Assembly (NCBI GenBank): GCA_002310015.1
Contig: DBYQ01000063.1
Coordinates: forward strand, 19,562 to 70,149
DNA length: 50,588 bases
Reading direction: 5' to 3'
Source: Bacteroidales bacterium UBA1182
GTDB taxonomy: Bacteria; Bacteroidota; Bacteroidia; Bacteroidales; Bacteroidaceae
The notes under the pieces: model-generated
Seen by the model: the letters and a program-made list of their open reading frames with translations, nothing else
What the model was told of the DNA's origin: nothing
The model's database searches: none
Shown: positions 42,287 to 50,588 of the stretch, in pieces
How the letters are laid out: every line of letters starts with the position of its first letter
How positions within the stretch are numbered: position 1 is the stretch's first letter
Made by a program: the position numbers and the translations under genes

Positions 42287-43320
42287 TCATTGATGTTCTG
42301 ATGGAATCGTTGCGCACTGCTGTGCTTGTTACAGGGCTGGTGGTGATTATGATGATGCTCATTGAGGTGTTCAATGTGACATCGGGCGGGCGTATGTTCT
42401 CCGGTCTTGGAAAGCACAGGATAGGGCAGGTGCTGCTCTCCGCATTCCTTGGCGTGATTCCGGGCTGTATGGGTGGTTTTGCATCGGTCTCACTCTATAC
42501 GCACGGTATTATCAGCTTTGGGGCGCTGGTGGCTATGATGATTGCCTCATCGGGTGATGAGGCGTTTGTCATGCTGGCCATGTTCCCGGATAAGTCACTC
42601 TGGATATTCCTGATACTCTTTGTGGTGGCAGTGGTGGTGGGGCTGCTTGTGGATATGTTCCGTCACCGTTTTGAGGGTTGTCACTCCATGAGCGTGCATG
42701 ATGAGGATGTGGCTGCTGACCATAACCACAGTCATAGGCGTCACTTTGGCTGGAAGCGTGTGGTTCTGGCAACTGGTGTGCTGGTATTTGTGGCTGCGTT
42801 GCTGATGGGATTGCTTGAGGGTGATGAGGCCGATGCTGCCGGCGGATTCAACCTGCTTTCAGAAGAGTGGATGTACTGGCTGTTTGCAGCCTTGAGCCTG
42901 GCAGTGCTTGGTATGCTGATTTTTGCGGGTGACCATTTTGTTGAGGAGCATCTGTGGGAGCATATTGTTTGCCATCATCTGCCAAGCATATTCCTATGGA
43001 CACTGGGCACACTGCTGGTGGTGGGATTACTGACAACCGTTTTTGATATCAGTACCTGGATAAGTGACAATACCATTCTCATGATACTTCTGGCCGCATT
43101 GATAGGTATTGTTCCTGAATCCGGTCCGCATCTGGTATTCGTGTCACTCTATGCTGCCGGCGTTGTTCCGCTGCCGGTGCTGATGGCCAGCTGCATCAGC
43201 CAGGACGGGCACGCCTCACTGCCGCTGCTGGCTCAGAGCCGGCGGGCGTTCCTTACGGCCAAGGCAATCAATGTTGCTGTTGCTGTAATAGCCGGCTTTG
43301 TGCTGTACCTGTTTAATTGA
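42283..43320 (+). CDS. Putative 10-TM metal/metalloid exporter (ArsP_2-like)
   Basis: A 345-residue inner-membrane protein with two repeated halves of about five helices. Repeat signatures are IPGCMGGFASVSLYTHG and IPESGPHLVFVSLYAAG, each followed by MIASSGDEAF or MASCISQDGH. A His-rich cytosolic loop (HDEDVAADHNHSHRRH) lies between the halves, suggesting metal binding. The family has been annotated both as putative manganese transporter and as arsenic efflux (ArsP_2). The stop codon lies in the left arm of the AATTCTC repeat. Confidence 0.75.
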   Translation: MIIDVLMESLRTAVLVTGLVVIMMMLIEVFNVTSGGRMFSGLGKHRIGQVLLSAFLGVIPGCMGGFASVSLYTHGIISFGALVAMMIASSGDEAFVMLAMFPDKSLWIFLILFVVAVVVGLLVDMFRHRFEGCHSMSVHDEDVAADHNHSHRRHFGWKRVVLATGVLVFVAALLMGLLEGDEADAAGGFNLLSEEWMYWLFAALSLAVLGMLIFAGDHFVEEHLWEHIVCHHLPSIFLWTLGTLLVVGLLTTVFDISTWISDNTILMILLAALIGIVPESGPHLVFVSLYAAGVVPLPVLMASCISQDGHASLPLLAQSRRAFLTAKAINVAVAVIAGFVLYLFN

Positions 43321-43405
43321 GAATTGAAACGCTGTACCTGCGTAATAAAAAACGCAGGTGCGTTGGTATTAATTCTCAATTCTCAATTTTCAATTCTCAA
43401 TTCAC
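43315..43405. repeat. AATTCTC-array hairpin, copy 1
   Basis: Outer arms of 15 bases are exact inverted repeats: AATTGAGAATTGAAA (43315-43329) and its reverse complement (43388-43402), extended on the right by AATTCTC units. An inner ACCTGCGT/ACGCAGGT hairpin lies at 43336-43359. The stops of the two convergent genes lie in the arms. Confidence 0.85.
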
Positions 43406-44313
43406 TCTGCGCGGTACTGCGTGGGCGTGAGGCCAGTGTGGTTCTTGAAAAAGCGGAAGAAAAATGACTGGCTGGGGAAATTCAGGTTTGATGAGATTTC
43501 CTTAATGGTCATATCTGAATGACGCAGCATATTCTTGGCGTCAAGAATGAGCAGCTCATTGAGCCATTCCGGTACGGAGCGGCCGCTCGTCTCCTTGACA
43601 ATCTTGGACAGGTATTTGGGTGTAACGCACATCTTGTCTGCATAGTAGCCTACAAGATGCTCCTTGGCGTGATCGTTTACGGCCAGTTTGATGAACTGTT
43701 CAAGCATCTGGCGCTGACGTGTGGTGCGCACGGGCTTCTCCATCTCCTGGCGGCGCTTGGAATCGGCCAGGAACCCGGCAAACTGATAGAATACTGATGA
43801 TACCAATCCCGCCATGCTGTCATGAACGAACTGAGGATTGGTCTTGGTTATGTCAAGTGCCAGGTTTACATATTTGTGCAGCATCTCTTCTTCATCGGCC
43901 GAAAGATGTATGCATGGGTCGCGCAATACATCCATAGCCTCAACCAGGAACTTGCTGGGGTTGATGCCGGTGCTTGTAATAAAAGAGGTGGAGGCTGCAA
44001 TGAGTGAGAGGCGCAGGATCTTTTCATTTTGGTTTGTATCAGTTATCCTGACAATGTTTCCAGGAGTGAAAAGAAGCAGCGTGCCTGCGGTCAGGTGATA
44101 CTCTGTCAGGTTTATGGTGCAGTCAACGGAACCTTCAAGACAATAGGCTGCCATATAACAGTCTATGCGGAACGGGTAACGCAGATAACTGAACTGCGGT
44201 CTCTCCTGAAGGCGTGAAACAAAGAAGTCATCGCCTTTGCCAAGCGATATGCCCGATGGAACCATCTGCCTGATTTTGGACGGCGTGACTGATATCTCAG
44301 AATGGTAATCCAT
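43402..44313 (-). CDS. AraC-family transcriptional regulator
   Basis: A 303-residue regulator from the ATG at 44313; longer versions start in an AT-rich stretch and look noncoding. An N-terminal cupin-like effector domain (about 20-150) precedes a C-terminal double HTH: MCVTPKYLSKIVKETSGRS and MTIKEISSNLNFPSQSFFFR, then GLTPTQYR. It is divergent from the TolC/HlyD/ABC-2 operon with 176 bases between starts, so it is the likely regulator of that operon. Ligand unknown. Confidence 0.9.
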   Translation of the reverse strand: MDYHSEISVTPSKIRQMVPSGISLGKGDDFFVSRLQERPQFSYLRYPFRIDCYMAAYCLEGSVDCTINLTEYHLTAGTLLLFTPGNIVRITDTNQNEKILRLSLIAASTSFITSTGINPSKFLVEAMDVLRDPCIHLSADEEEMLHKYVNLALDITKTNPQFVHDSMAGLVSSVFYQFAGFLADSKRRQEMEKPVRTTRQRQMLEQFIKLAVNDHAKEHLVGYYADKMCVTPKYLSKIVKETSGRSVPEWLNELLILDAKNMLRHSDMTIKEISSNLNFPSQSFFFRFFKNHTGLTPTQYRAE

Positions 44314-44442
44314 AGCCTTTTTTCTTTTATTTGTGCCAAAAGTAATACGATTATACGACATGTTGTACCTTTTTGTTGATATTTTCGACCAATAGATATA
44401 TTTAGTAAATAAAAAGATTATCTTTGAGAGCGGAAAGGACAC

Positions 44443-44450
44443 TACTTTTG
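44443..44450 (+). promoter_or_regulatory. Possible -7 of the efflux operon
   Basis: TACTTTTG lies 40 bases before the TolC start; an alternative TATCTTTG lies at 44419-44426. Neither has TTTG at the usual distance, which fits AraC-dependent activation. Confidence 0.4.
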
Positions 44451-44489
44451 CATCAAAATAAAAAGGATTTAAATAATACTAATGATAAT

Positions 44490-46010
44490 ATGAAACGATT
44501 CAGTTTAATTCTGATGATGGTCTGCCTGGCTTTATTGGTGACACCTTACACCAAAACAGTTGCGCAGACTATTCTTACACTTGAGGAGTGCAGGTCAATG
44601 GCGTTGGAGAACAACGGACAGTCCAAGATGGCTAAGGAAAAAGTAACGGCAGCCGAGTATGACAGCAAGGCAGCCTTTGCTAATTACCTGCCAAAAGTTT
44701 CAGCTACGGCACTCTATCTTCACAACAGCGAGAATTTGAATCTGATTACTGCTGATCAGTCCGGCGCGCTTTCCAACATGGGTACGTCATTGACATCGGG
44801 AATAATGAATTCAGTTATGAGTGATCCTACATTCATAAGTATGTATATTTCTGATGCTGATTTCAGGAACAAGGTGGATTGGGCCAGGAACAAGATAAGT
44901 GACAGCCATATCGAGGATAAACTTAATAAAGTAGGTGGTGAGTTTTCTGACAATCTTTCACTTGATATCCGGAATGTCTATGTGGGTGCCCTCACAGTTG
45001 AGGAGCCTCTTTATGTGGGCGGTAAGATACGCGCATATAATAAGGTGACCGCTTACGCCAAGGAACTTGCTGAGACTCAACTTGATGGAGAGGATCAGAA
45101 GGTGCTGGTAACGGTTGATGAGGCTTATTGGCAGATTGTATCAGTAGCCAACAAACTGCGTCTTACAAATCAGTATGTTGAGTTGCTCCAGCAGATGGAT
45201 AAGAACGTGGAGATAATGAAACAGGAGGGCGTGGCTACCGCATCTGACCAGTTATCGGTAAGGGTTAAGCTGAATGAGGCTGAAATGAGCCAGATAAAGG
45301 CTCAGAACGGATTGGCTCTCTCCAAGATGCTGCTCTGCCAGCTTTGCGGACTGCCTCTTGACTCAGAGATAATGCTCAAGGATGAGATGAATGAGACCCT
45401 TGAGATTCCGGCCGATGAGGTTACATACACTGAGGAGGGGCTCTATGAAGACCGTCCGGAGCTTAAGAGCCTTGAGCTGGCCGTGAATATGTATGATATG
45501 AAGTCAAAGATAGTCCGTGCCGATTATCTGCCTACCGTGGCTCTTATGGGCAATTATCTGGTTACCAATCCGTCTGCCAGCAATGGCGTGAAAAATGATT
45601 TCCATGGAATATGGAACGTGGGTCTGGTAGCCAAGATTCCGGTATTCCATTTTGGCGAGGGACTGAACAAGTACCGTCGTGCCAAATCAGACAAGATAAT
45701 AACTCAGTATCAGCTTGAGGATGCCCGCGGAAAGGTGTCACTCCAGGCAAACCAGTATGAGAAGAAGATAGCCGAGGCTGATTCACGTCTTGAGATGGCG
45801 CTCAAGAACATGGAGAACGCTGAGGAGAACCTGCGTATAGCGAACATCGGTTTCAAGGAGGGTGTGGTTGAGTCATCACTGGTGCTGGCAGCCCAGACGG
45901 CTTGGCTCAAGGCTCATTCAGAGGAGATTGATGCACGCATAGACCGCATAATGGCTACGGTTTATTTGCGTCAGGTGACCGGTCAGTTAAGTGTAAACGA
46001 TAAAAAATAA
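44490..46010 (+). CDS. TolC-like outer-membrane efflux protein
   Basis: About 506 residues from the ATG at 44490; signal peptide ends TKTVAQ before TILTLEECRSMAL. Two repeats of TolC-type helices are visible: the first AALENNGQ-like region near the N-terminus (LALENNG in form MALENNGQSKMAK), and the later ALKNMENAEENLRIANIGFKEGV. It forms the outer-membrane exit for the HlyD/ABC-2 system downstream. The HlyD gene starts five bases after the stop. Confidence 0.9.
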   Translation: MKRFSLILMMVCLALLVTPYTKTVAQTILTLEECRSMALENNGQSKMAKEKVTAAEYDSKAAFANYLPKVSATALYLHNSENLNLITADQSGALSNMGTSLTSGIMNSVMSDPTFISMYISDADFRNKVDWARNKISDSHIEDKLNKVGGEFSDNLSLDIRNVYVGALTVEEPLYVGGKIRAYNKVTAYAKELAETQLDGEDQKVLVTVDEAYWQIVSVANKLRLTNQYVELLQQMDKNVEIMKQEGVATASDQLSVRVKLNEAEMSQIKAQNGLALSKMLLCQLCGLPLDSEIMLKDEMNETLEIPADEVTYTEEGLYEDRPELKSLELAVNMYDMKSKIVRADYLPTVALMGNYLVTNPSASNGVKNDFHGIWNVGLVAKIPVFHFGEGLNKYRRAKSDKIITQYQLEDARGKVSLQANQYEKKIAEADSRLEMALKNMENAEENLRIANIGFKEGVVESSLVLAAQTAWLKAHSEEIDARIDRIMATVYLRQVTGQLSVNDKK

Positions 46011-46015
46011 TAGAT

Positions 46016-47008
46016 ATGGACAACAAGACACAGAAAATGAACATCGCGCTGTCAATTACAGCGTTTGCAGTTGTTGTAGTGATTGTTTGTGTGGTTGGAA
46101 TATACACTTTCAACCACAGAGAGCCGGAGATTGTACAGGGACAGGCTGAGGCCAGTGAGTATCGCGTATCAAGCAAGGTGCCCGGACGTATTCTCAAGAT
46201 TATGGTTCATGAGGGACAGCAGGTAAAGGCCGGTGATACCCTGGCTATACTTGATACTCCCGATATCAACGCCAAGCAGGCTCAGGCCGAGGCTGTACTG
46301 AGTGCAGCCACCGCCCAGAACGCCAAGGCACAGAAGGGTGCGCGTGAGGAGCAGATCCAGGGCGCATTTGAATTGTGGCAGAAAGCCAAGGTAGGACTGG
46401 AGATATATGAGAAGACTTACAACCGTGTAGAGAACCTCTTCAGCCAGGGCGTTGTAAGTGAGCAGAAACGTGATGAGGCCAAGGCTCAGTATGATGCTGC
46501 CGTAGCTACAGAGAAGGCCGCCAAGTCACAATATGACATGGCCGTTAACGGTGCTGAGGAGGAGGTCAAGGAGATGGCAGCCGCCCAGATGCGTCAGGCC
46601 GAGGGTGTTGTGGCCGAGGTCAACTCATACATTGATGAGACTGTTCTCACCGCATCGCTTGACGGTGAGGTTAGTGAGATATTCCCCATGGTGGGTGAGC
46701 TGGTAGGAACCGGCGCTCCTATCATGAACATAGCTGTCATGGATGATATGTGGGTAACCTTCAACGTACGTGAGGACCTGCTGCAGGATCTTACTATGGG
46801 TGCTGTACGTGAGGCATACGTGCCCGCCCTGGACCGCAAGGTTAACGTCAAGGTCTCATATCTGCGTGATCTGGGTTCATACGCCGCATGGAAGGCAACC
46901 AAGGCTAACGGCCAGTATGACCTCAAGACCTTTGAGGTACGTGCAGTGCCTCAGGGGAAGATTGAGAACCTGCGTCCCGGTATGACTGTTATCATAGATA
47001 GAAAGTAA
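46016..47008 (+). CDS. HlyD/EmrA-type membrane-fusion protein
   Basis: A 330-residue protein with one N-terminal membrane segment (residues 9-30), then a lipoyl half-domain (KVPGRILKIMVHEGQQVKAG). A long alpha-helical hairpin (about 75-195) is rich in Ala, Gln and charged residues. The second lipoyl half begins TASLDGEVSEIFPMVGELVG. It links inner-membrane permeases to TolC. It is seven bases before the first permease gene. Confidence 0.9.
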   Translation: MDNKTQKMNIALSITAFAVVVVIVCVVGIYTFNHREPEIVQGQAEASEYRVSSKVPGRILKIMVHEGQQVKAGDTLAILDTPDINAKQAQAEAVLSAATAQNAKAQKGAREEQIQGAFELWQKAKVGLEIYEKTYNRVENLFSQGVVSEQKRDEAKAQYDAAVATEKAAKSQYDMAVNGAEEEVKEMAAAQMRQAEGVVAEVNSYIDETVLTASLDGEVSEIFPMVGELVGTGAPIMNIAVMDDMWVTFNVREDLLQDLTMGAVREAYVPALDRKVNVKVSYLRDLGSYAAWKATKANGQYDLKTFEVRAVPQGKIENLRPGMTVIIDRK

Positions 47009-47015
47009 AACAACC

Positions 47016-48185
47016 ATGTCTAAGGATTTCGGATTCTGGGCAATAGTAAGGCGTGAGATAGGGCGAATGCTTTCGCGTCCGCTTTATGGACTCACCATAG
47101 TATTTGCTCCGCTGTTCTGCTACATCTTTTTCACCACTCTGATGGGTGAAGGACTGCCGCAGGGGCTCCCTGCAGGTGTGGTGGATGAGGACAATACTGT
47201 GGTGTCAAGGTCCATATTGCGAAATCTGGATTCTTATCAGCAGACAGCGATAATAAAGCAGTACGCCAATTTTGCCGAGGCTCGTGAGGCCATGCAGAAG
47301 AATGAGATATACGGATTCTTCTACATCCCTAAAGGTACTCAGGAACTTGCGTCAAGCCAGCGTCAGCCTAAGATATCCATTTATACCAACGGCACCTATC
47401 TGATTCCGTCATCGCTGCTGTACCGCGATATGAAGACCATGGCGGTAATGGCATCGGCTGCGGTAGGGCGTGAGGTGCTGTATGCAAAAGGTGCTAATCT
47501 GGATCAGGCTATGGGATTCCTTCAGCCCATCCGGATGGATATGCGTGCACTTAACAACCCCTGGCTTAACTATAATGTCTATCTGACTAATACGCTTCTG
47601 CCTGCCGTACTGGCGCTTATGATACTTATGGTGACCTGTTTCAGCATCCATACTGAAATAAAGGATGGTACGGGTAAGGAGTGGATGGACATGGCTGGTG
47701 ACAACGTTCTTAAGGCTGTGAGCGCCAAGTTGTTTCCGCAGACCATGATGTTCTCACTTATGGCTGTGATATATCTGGTGCTGCTTTACGGAGTGCTTGA
47801 TTTTCCGCATAACAACGGGTTCTGGCCCATGCTGTTGGCTGCTGAGCTGCTCATATTGGCTTCACAGGGATTTGCCGTGTTCATGGCATCGGCCATACCT
47901 TCATTGCGCTGGTCTCTAAGCCTGTGTACGCTTTGGGGCGTGCTTTCCATTCCTATATGCGGGTTCTCATTCCCGGTTATGGGTATGCCTCCGGCTCTTC
48001 AGGCCTTGTCATACATGTTCCCGCTCAGGTACTATTTCCTGATATACGTGGATCAGGCCCTTAACGGTGTAAGTATGGTATATTCAGCCTGGTTCTATGT
48101 GATTCTTCTAGGTTTCACCATTCTGCCGTTGATAGATATAGCCAATTTGCGCAAGGCTGCACGTGAATACACTTATCTTCCTTAA
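47016..48185 (+). CDS. ABC-2 type permease 1
   Basis: A 389-residue inner-membrane protein: one helix near residues 23-45, a large periplasmic part (LPAGVVDEDNTVVSRSI), and five or six C-terminal helices. This is the ABC-2 (YhgE/YbhR-like) architecture used in drug or lipid export. No ATPase is encoded here or in the next gene. The stop is 12 bases before the second permease. Confidence 0.85.
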   Translation: MSKDFGFWAIVRREIGRMLSRPLYGLTIVFAPLFCYIFFTTLMGEGLPQGLPAGVVDEDNTVVSRSILRNLDSYQQTAIIKQYANFAEAREAMQKNEIYGFFYIPKGTQELASSQRQPKISIYTNGTYLIPSSLLYRDMKTMAVMASAAVGREVLYAKGANLDQAMGFLQPIRMDMRALNNPWLNYNVYLTNTLLPAVLALMILMVTCFSIHTEIKDGTGKEWMDMAGDNVLKAVSAKLFPQTMMFSLMAVIYLVLLYGVLDFPHNNGFWPMLLAAELLILASQGFAVFMASAIPSLRWSLSLCTLWGVLSIPICGFSFPVMGMPPALQALSYMFPLRYYFLIYVDQALNGVSMVYSAWFYVILLGFTILPLIDIANLRKAAREYTYLP

Positions 48186-48197
48186 AACTGTAGTTAT

Positions 48198-49451
48198 ATG
48201 TGGTTCAAGGATTTGCTCGATGTCTCAGGCAAGGAACTGAGAAAAACCATATCAGACACCGGCGTGTTGGTGTTCTTCATTGTAGTGCCGATGCTCTATC
48301 CGTTGCTGTACACCTATCTGTACAGCCGTGAGGTGGTGCGTGAGGTGCCTGTAGTGGTGGTTGACGAATGCCGCAGTGCAACCAGCCGTGAATTTTTACG
48401 TAAAGCAGACGCCACCGCTGACCTCAAGGTTATTTCATATTGCTCTGACATGGAGGAGGCTCGTAACCTTATGCACCGTCATAAGGCATACGGACTGATA
48501 CACATTCCGGCGGAGTTTGAAAGCACTTTGGTGGCCGGTCATCAGGCTACGGTCAATCTCTACTGTGATATGAGCGGTCTGCTCTATTACAAGGCTCTTT
48601 TGAGCGGTTGTACCATGGTCTCACTTGACATGAACCGTGATATCCAGATGGAGCGTCTGTCAGGCCTCTCTGATTGGGAGAAGGATGTCATGACCATGCC
48701 TATCGATAATGAGTATGTGACCATGTTCAACCCGGCTAACGGGTTCCAGGCCTTCCTTATACCGGCTATACTGATACTGATACTCCAGCAGACGCTTGTG
48801 CTGGGCGTGTCAATGATGGCAGGTACTGAGAATGAGCAGCGCCGTGCCGGAATGGTATTAGGTCATGAGTATGATAACCCGATAACGGTGTTGGGCGGCA
48901 AGGCTCTGGCATATCTGATAGTGTACGGATTCGTGTCGGCTTATGTGCTCTGCTTTGTACCGTGGCTGTTCAATATGCCTCAACTCTGGCAATTGCCTAC
49001 ACTGATGGCATTCGTGGTGCCTTTCCTGATGGCAAGTATCTTTTTTGCCATTACCATATCATTCTTTGTACGTGACCGTGAGTCATGTTTCCTGCTGTTT
49101 GTGTTCGTATCAGTGCCGCTCATATTCATGTCAGGTATTTCATGGCCTACCTCAAATATTCCTCCGTTCTGGAAAGGCTTTGCGCAGATATTCCCGTCAA
49201 CGCATGCCATCAACGGATTTGCCCGCATCAATACGTCGGGGGCGCTGCTACAGGATGTAAGGTATGAGTGCCTGATGCTTTGGATTCTTACCGCGGTATA
49301 TTTCATGCTGGCGCTCTTTATCTATGAGCGGATGTACCGCTCTGACAAGATGCCGGGTGCGGAGTTTGTGATTGCCATGCGCACCAAGGTACGTAAGAAT
49401 ATCAGGGTTGCTAAACGGGACATTAAGGGGAAATTGAGAATTGAGAAGTGA
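48198..49451 (+). CDS. ABC-2 type permease 2
   Basis: A 417-residue paralogue of the preceding permease with the same layout: helix at about 25-45, periplasmic domain (VVVVDECRSATSREFL), and C-terminal helices. Its last residues are basic (RTKVRKNIRVAKRDIKGKLRIEK), and the final codons run into an AATTGAG repeat, so the reading frame end is repeat-derived. Together with permease 1 it would form a heterodimer; an ATPase must come from elsewhere. Confidence 0.85.
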   Translation: MWFKDLLDVSGKELRKTISDTGVLVFFIVVPMLYPLLYTYLYSREVVREVPVVVVDECRSATSREFLRKADATADLKVISYCSDMEEARNLMHRHKAYGLIHIPAEFESTLVAGHQATVNLYCDMSGLLYYKALLSGCTMVSLDMNRDIQMERLSGLSDWEKDVMTMPIDNEYVTMFNPANGFQAFLIPAILILILQQTLVLGVSMMAGTENEQRRAGMVLGHEYDNPITVLGGKALAYLIVYGFVSAYVLCFVPWLFNMPQLWQLPTLMAFVVPFLMASIFFAITISFFVRDRESCFLLFVFVSVPLIFMSGISWPTSNIPPFWKGFAQIFPSTHAINGFARINTSGALLQDVRYECLMLWILTAVYFMLALFIYERMYRSDKMPGAEFVIAMRTKVRKNIRVAKRDIKGKLRIEK

Positions 49452-49572
49452 GAATTGAGAATTGAAAAAAGCGTTCGGGATTCCGAACGCTTTTTTAATG
49501 TCGCGGACTTTACGCATGTGCGAGCGTATTAATTCTCAATTCTCAATTCTCAATTCTCAACTCTCAATTATT
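49431..49572. repeat. AATTCTC-array hairpin, copy 2
   Basis: Left array of TTGAGAA-type units at 49431-49464, right array of AATTCTC units at 49531-49567. The right boundary TATTAATTCTCAATTCTCAA matches copy 1. The stop of the permease gene (49449-49451) and that of the LytTR gene (49568-49570) lie at its edges. Confidence 0.85.
49465..49496. terminator. Bidirectional terminator in the AATTCTC array
   Basis: AAAAAAGCGTTCGG and CCGAACGCTTTTTT are perfect 14-base arms with a GATT loop. It ends both the efflux operon and the convergent LytTR gene. Confidence 0.9.
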
Positions 49573-50419
49573 TCAGCGTTGAGAATCGGCTGGTGACACT
49601 CTCGGAGTAGGTTGCGGAGACCGGAATGTGTGGTGCACCCGTGTATTCCAGTTCAGCAAACAGACCGTCAGGCCCTTTCTGGAGGGCGCTTACCTTGCGC
49701 AGGTTTACATAGTATGACCTGTGGCATCGTACTATGTTGTTAGCCTCACAAATCTGCTCTATGGCTTTCATTGAGTTACGCAGGGGATAACGCACCATCT
49801 TGTCCATATTCATGTAGCAGATGTTTACATAGTTGTCGGCCGCCTCAATGTAGAGCAGGGTGTTGGCGGTTATGGCCAGTTTCAGGCTCTTCTTCTCATC
49901 AAAGAAGGGCAGGGTGCTCTCCTCACGCCCTATCTGCCCGCTGGCATATTTCTCAATGGTTATCTTGTCTTTTGCCAGGCGGTTGTTCTTGTCCTGAATC
50001 TCAGAAATCAGTGCTACTATAACATAGGGGAATACCAGAATGGAACAGGTTATCAGGAACAGTTTTGGAAGCAGATCCACGTATGTCATGGTGCGTTTGT
50101 CCATTAGCCATACAAACAGGGCACAGAACATGGTTATCACTAAGGCTTCCATCAGCTCCCATATAACAAAGCCCGTATAGTTTATCTGATGCTTGCTCCT
50201 GACAAGCAGCATTGACAGGCGGCTAAACAGTACAACAACAAGTTCTATTGATGCCATGATAGCGGCACGGAATGCAAGCTGTCCCTGTGTTACCTGCATG
50301 AACGTATCTATATTGAAAGGCTTGGCGCCGATAAGGAAAAAGAATGCATATAAAGGTATGAGCAGTATGTAACATGACATTGCGCCGCTCTTGAAATATG
50401 AGTCTGGAATCTTGATCAT
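49568..50419 (-). CDS. Membrane-anchored LytTR-family DNA-binding regulator
   Basis: A 283-residue protein from the ATG at 50419; the longer frame upstream lacks membrane or domain features. Four hydrophobic segments cover residues about 15-155. A C-terminal LytTR domain begins near residue 185 (LLYIEAADNYVNICYM, then IVRCHRSYYVNLRKVSAL). Such integral LytTR proteins lack a receiver domain and likely sense a membrane signal directly. The upstream bases carry repeated AATTTTCACCC units that could be its binding sites. Confidence 0.85.
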   Translation of the reverse strand: MIKIPDSYFKSGAMSCYILLIPLYAFFFLIGAKPFNIDTFMQVTQGQLAFRAAIMASIELVVVLFSRLSMLLVRSKHQINYTGFVIWELMEALVITMFCALFVWLMDKRTMTYVDLLPKLFLITCSILVFPYVIVALISEIQDKNNRLAKDKITIEKYASGQIGREESTLPFFDEKKSLKLAITANTLLYIEAADNYVNICYMNMDKMVRYPLRNSMKAIEQICEANNIVRCHRSYYVNLRKVSALQKGPDGLFAELEYTGAPHIPVSATYSESVTSRFSTLK

Positions 50420-50452
50420 AGTCTTGTCTGCAGTGTTTCGGATGCAAATATA

Positions 50453-50588
50453 GGGGTAAATTTTTGTCCCACAAGATGTGGGGTGAAAATTTTTTGCTCT
50501 GAATTTCACCCCTGTATTTTGAATTTTACCATTCAATATGGCTTTTTGTCACTACAGACTTGCACATATCCCTTTTATTTTCACCCAT
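50453..50588 (-). promoter_or_regulatory. Iterated AATTTTCACCC motifs upstream of the LytTR gene
   Basis: Five related units: GGGGTAAATTTTTG (50453-50466), GGGGTGAAAATTTTTTG (50480-50496), then reversed copies GAATTTCACCCC (50501-50512), GAATTTTACC (50521-50530) and TTTTCACCCA near the window end. The paired orientation and position within about 170 bases of the start fit autoregulatory LytTR sites, though no binding is shown. Confidence 0.55.

Noticed and set aside
1..50588. tRNA, rRNA or CRISPR arrays
   Set aside because: No cloverleaf with matching anticodon arm, no rRNA-like conserved stretch and no regular repeat-spacer pattern was seen; the repeats present are palindromic and irregular.

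Overview
This 50.6 kb window looks like chromosome from a gut-type member of the Bacteroidales (Bacteroides/Prevotella/Paraprevotella relatives). Three things suggest this. Promoters have the Bacteroidetes form (TTTG, about 19 bases, then TAnnTTTG). Marker families are typical: a FimB/Mfa2-like lipoprotein, a BF3164-type propeller, a FISUMP protein, DUF5715, a TIGR02535-type mutase in a thr operon, and a RagB-free but TolC/HlyD/ABC-2 efflux operon. Coding density is high, with many 4-base ATGA overlaps. I could not fix the genus. No rRNA, tRNA, CRISPR array, transposase or integrase was recognised.

Layout. 1-2.5 kb: tail of an unknown gene, a fimbrial-type lipoprotein, and a DUF5715 membrane protein. 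2.5-7.6 kb: ilvE, trmB, an Mrp/ApbC ATPase, cysK and a LysR regulator, with short REP-like palindromes at the gene ends. 7.7-11.9 kb: a three-gene operon of an M49-like lipoprotein that has lost a zinc ligand, a DASS (SLC13) carboxylate transporter and a porin. 11.9-15.8 kb: an ALDH/SDR pair, then an ECF sigma factor with a membrane partner. 15.85-19.23 kb: a lower-GC block of three exported or lipoprotein genes on the minus strand, bounded by a perfect 30-bp inverted repeat and carrying a broken Bro-N/DinD-like fragment at its left edge. 19.3-24.8 kb: a flavoprotein, a small Cys protein, DUF2461, an acid phosphatase, PnuC and RadA. 24.9-30.7 kb: threonine operon (thrA, mutase-type putative homoserine kinase, thrC) followed by a stand-alone MetH reactivation-domain protein. 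30.7-33.9 kb (minus): four translationally overlapping genes for an HprK-like kinase, an S26-type Ser/His peptidase, a PqqD-like protein and an ABC exporter. This resembles a peptide-modification/export locus without a visible precursor. 34.1-40.4 kb: leucine operon leuA-leuC-(leuD fused to a second synthase)-leuB, controlled by a complete ribosome-mediated attenuator with a Leu/Ile-rich leader peptide. 40.6-43.3 kb: DUF3237 protein, an orphan FecCD permease and a 10-TM ArsP_2-type exporter. 43.4-49.5 kb: AraC regulator divergent from a TolC/HlyD/two-ABC-2-permease efflux operon. 49.6-50.4 kb: a membrane-anchored LytTR regulator.

How the genes fit together. Amino-acid biosynthesis dominates (ilvE, leu, thr, cysK), and the leader peptide ties leu expression to Leu/Ile-tRNA charging. 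The M49-like/DASS/porin operon forms an outer-to-inner-membrane uptake route. The HprK/S26/PqqD/ABC locus is the best candidate here for an uncharacterised system. Intergenic space is rich in palindromic repeats of at least three families: GGGGWCWGWCCCC REP/REPIN units, AATTCTC-array hairpins, and large compound palindromes flanking the leu operon. Most sit directly on or just after stop codons.
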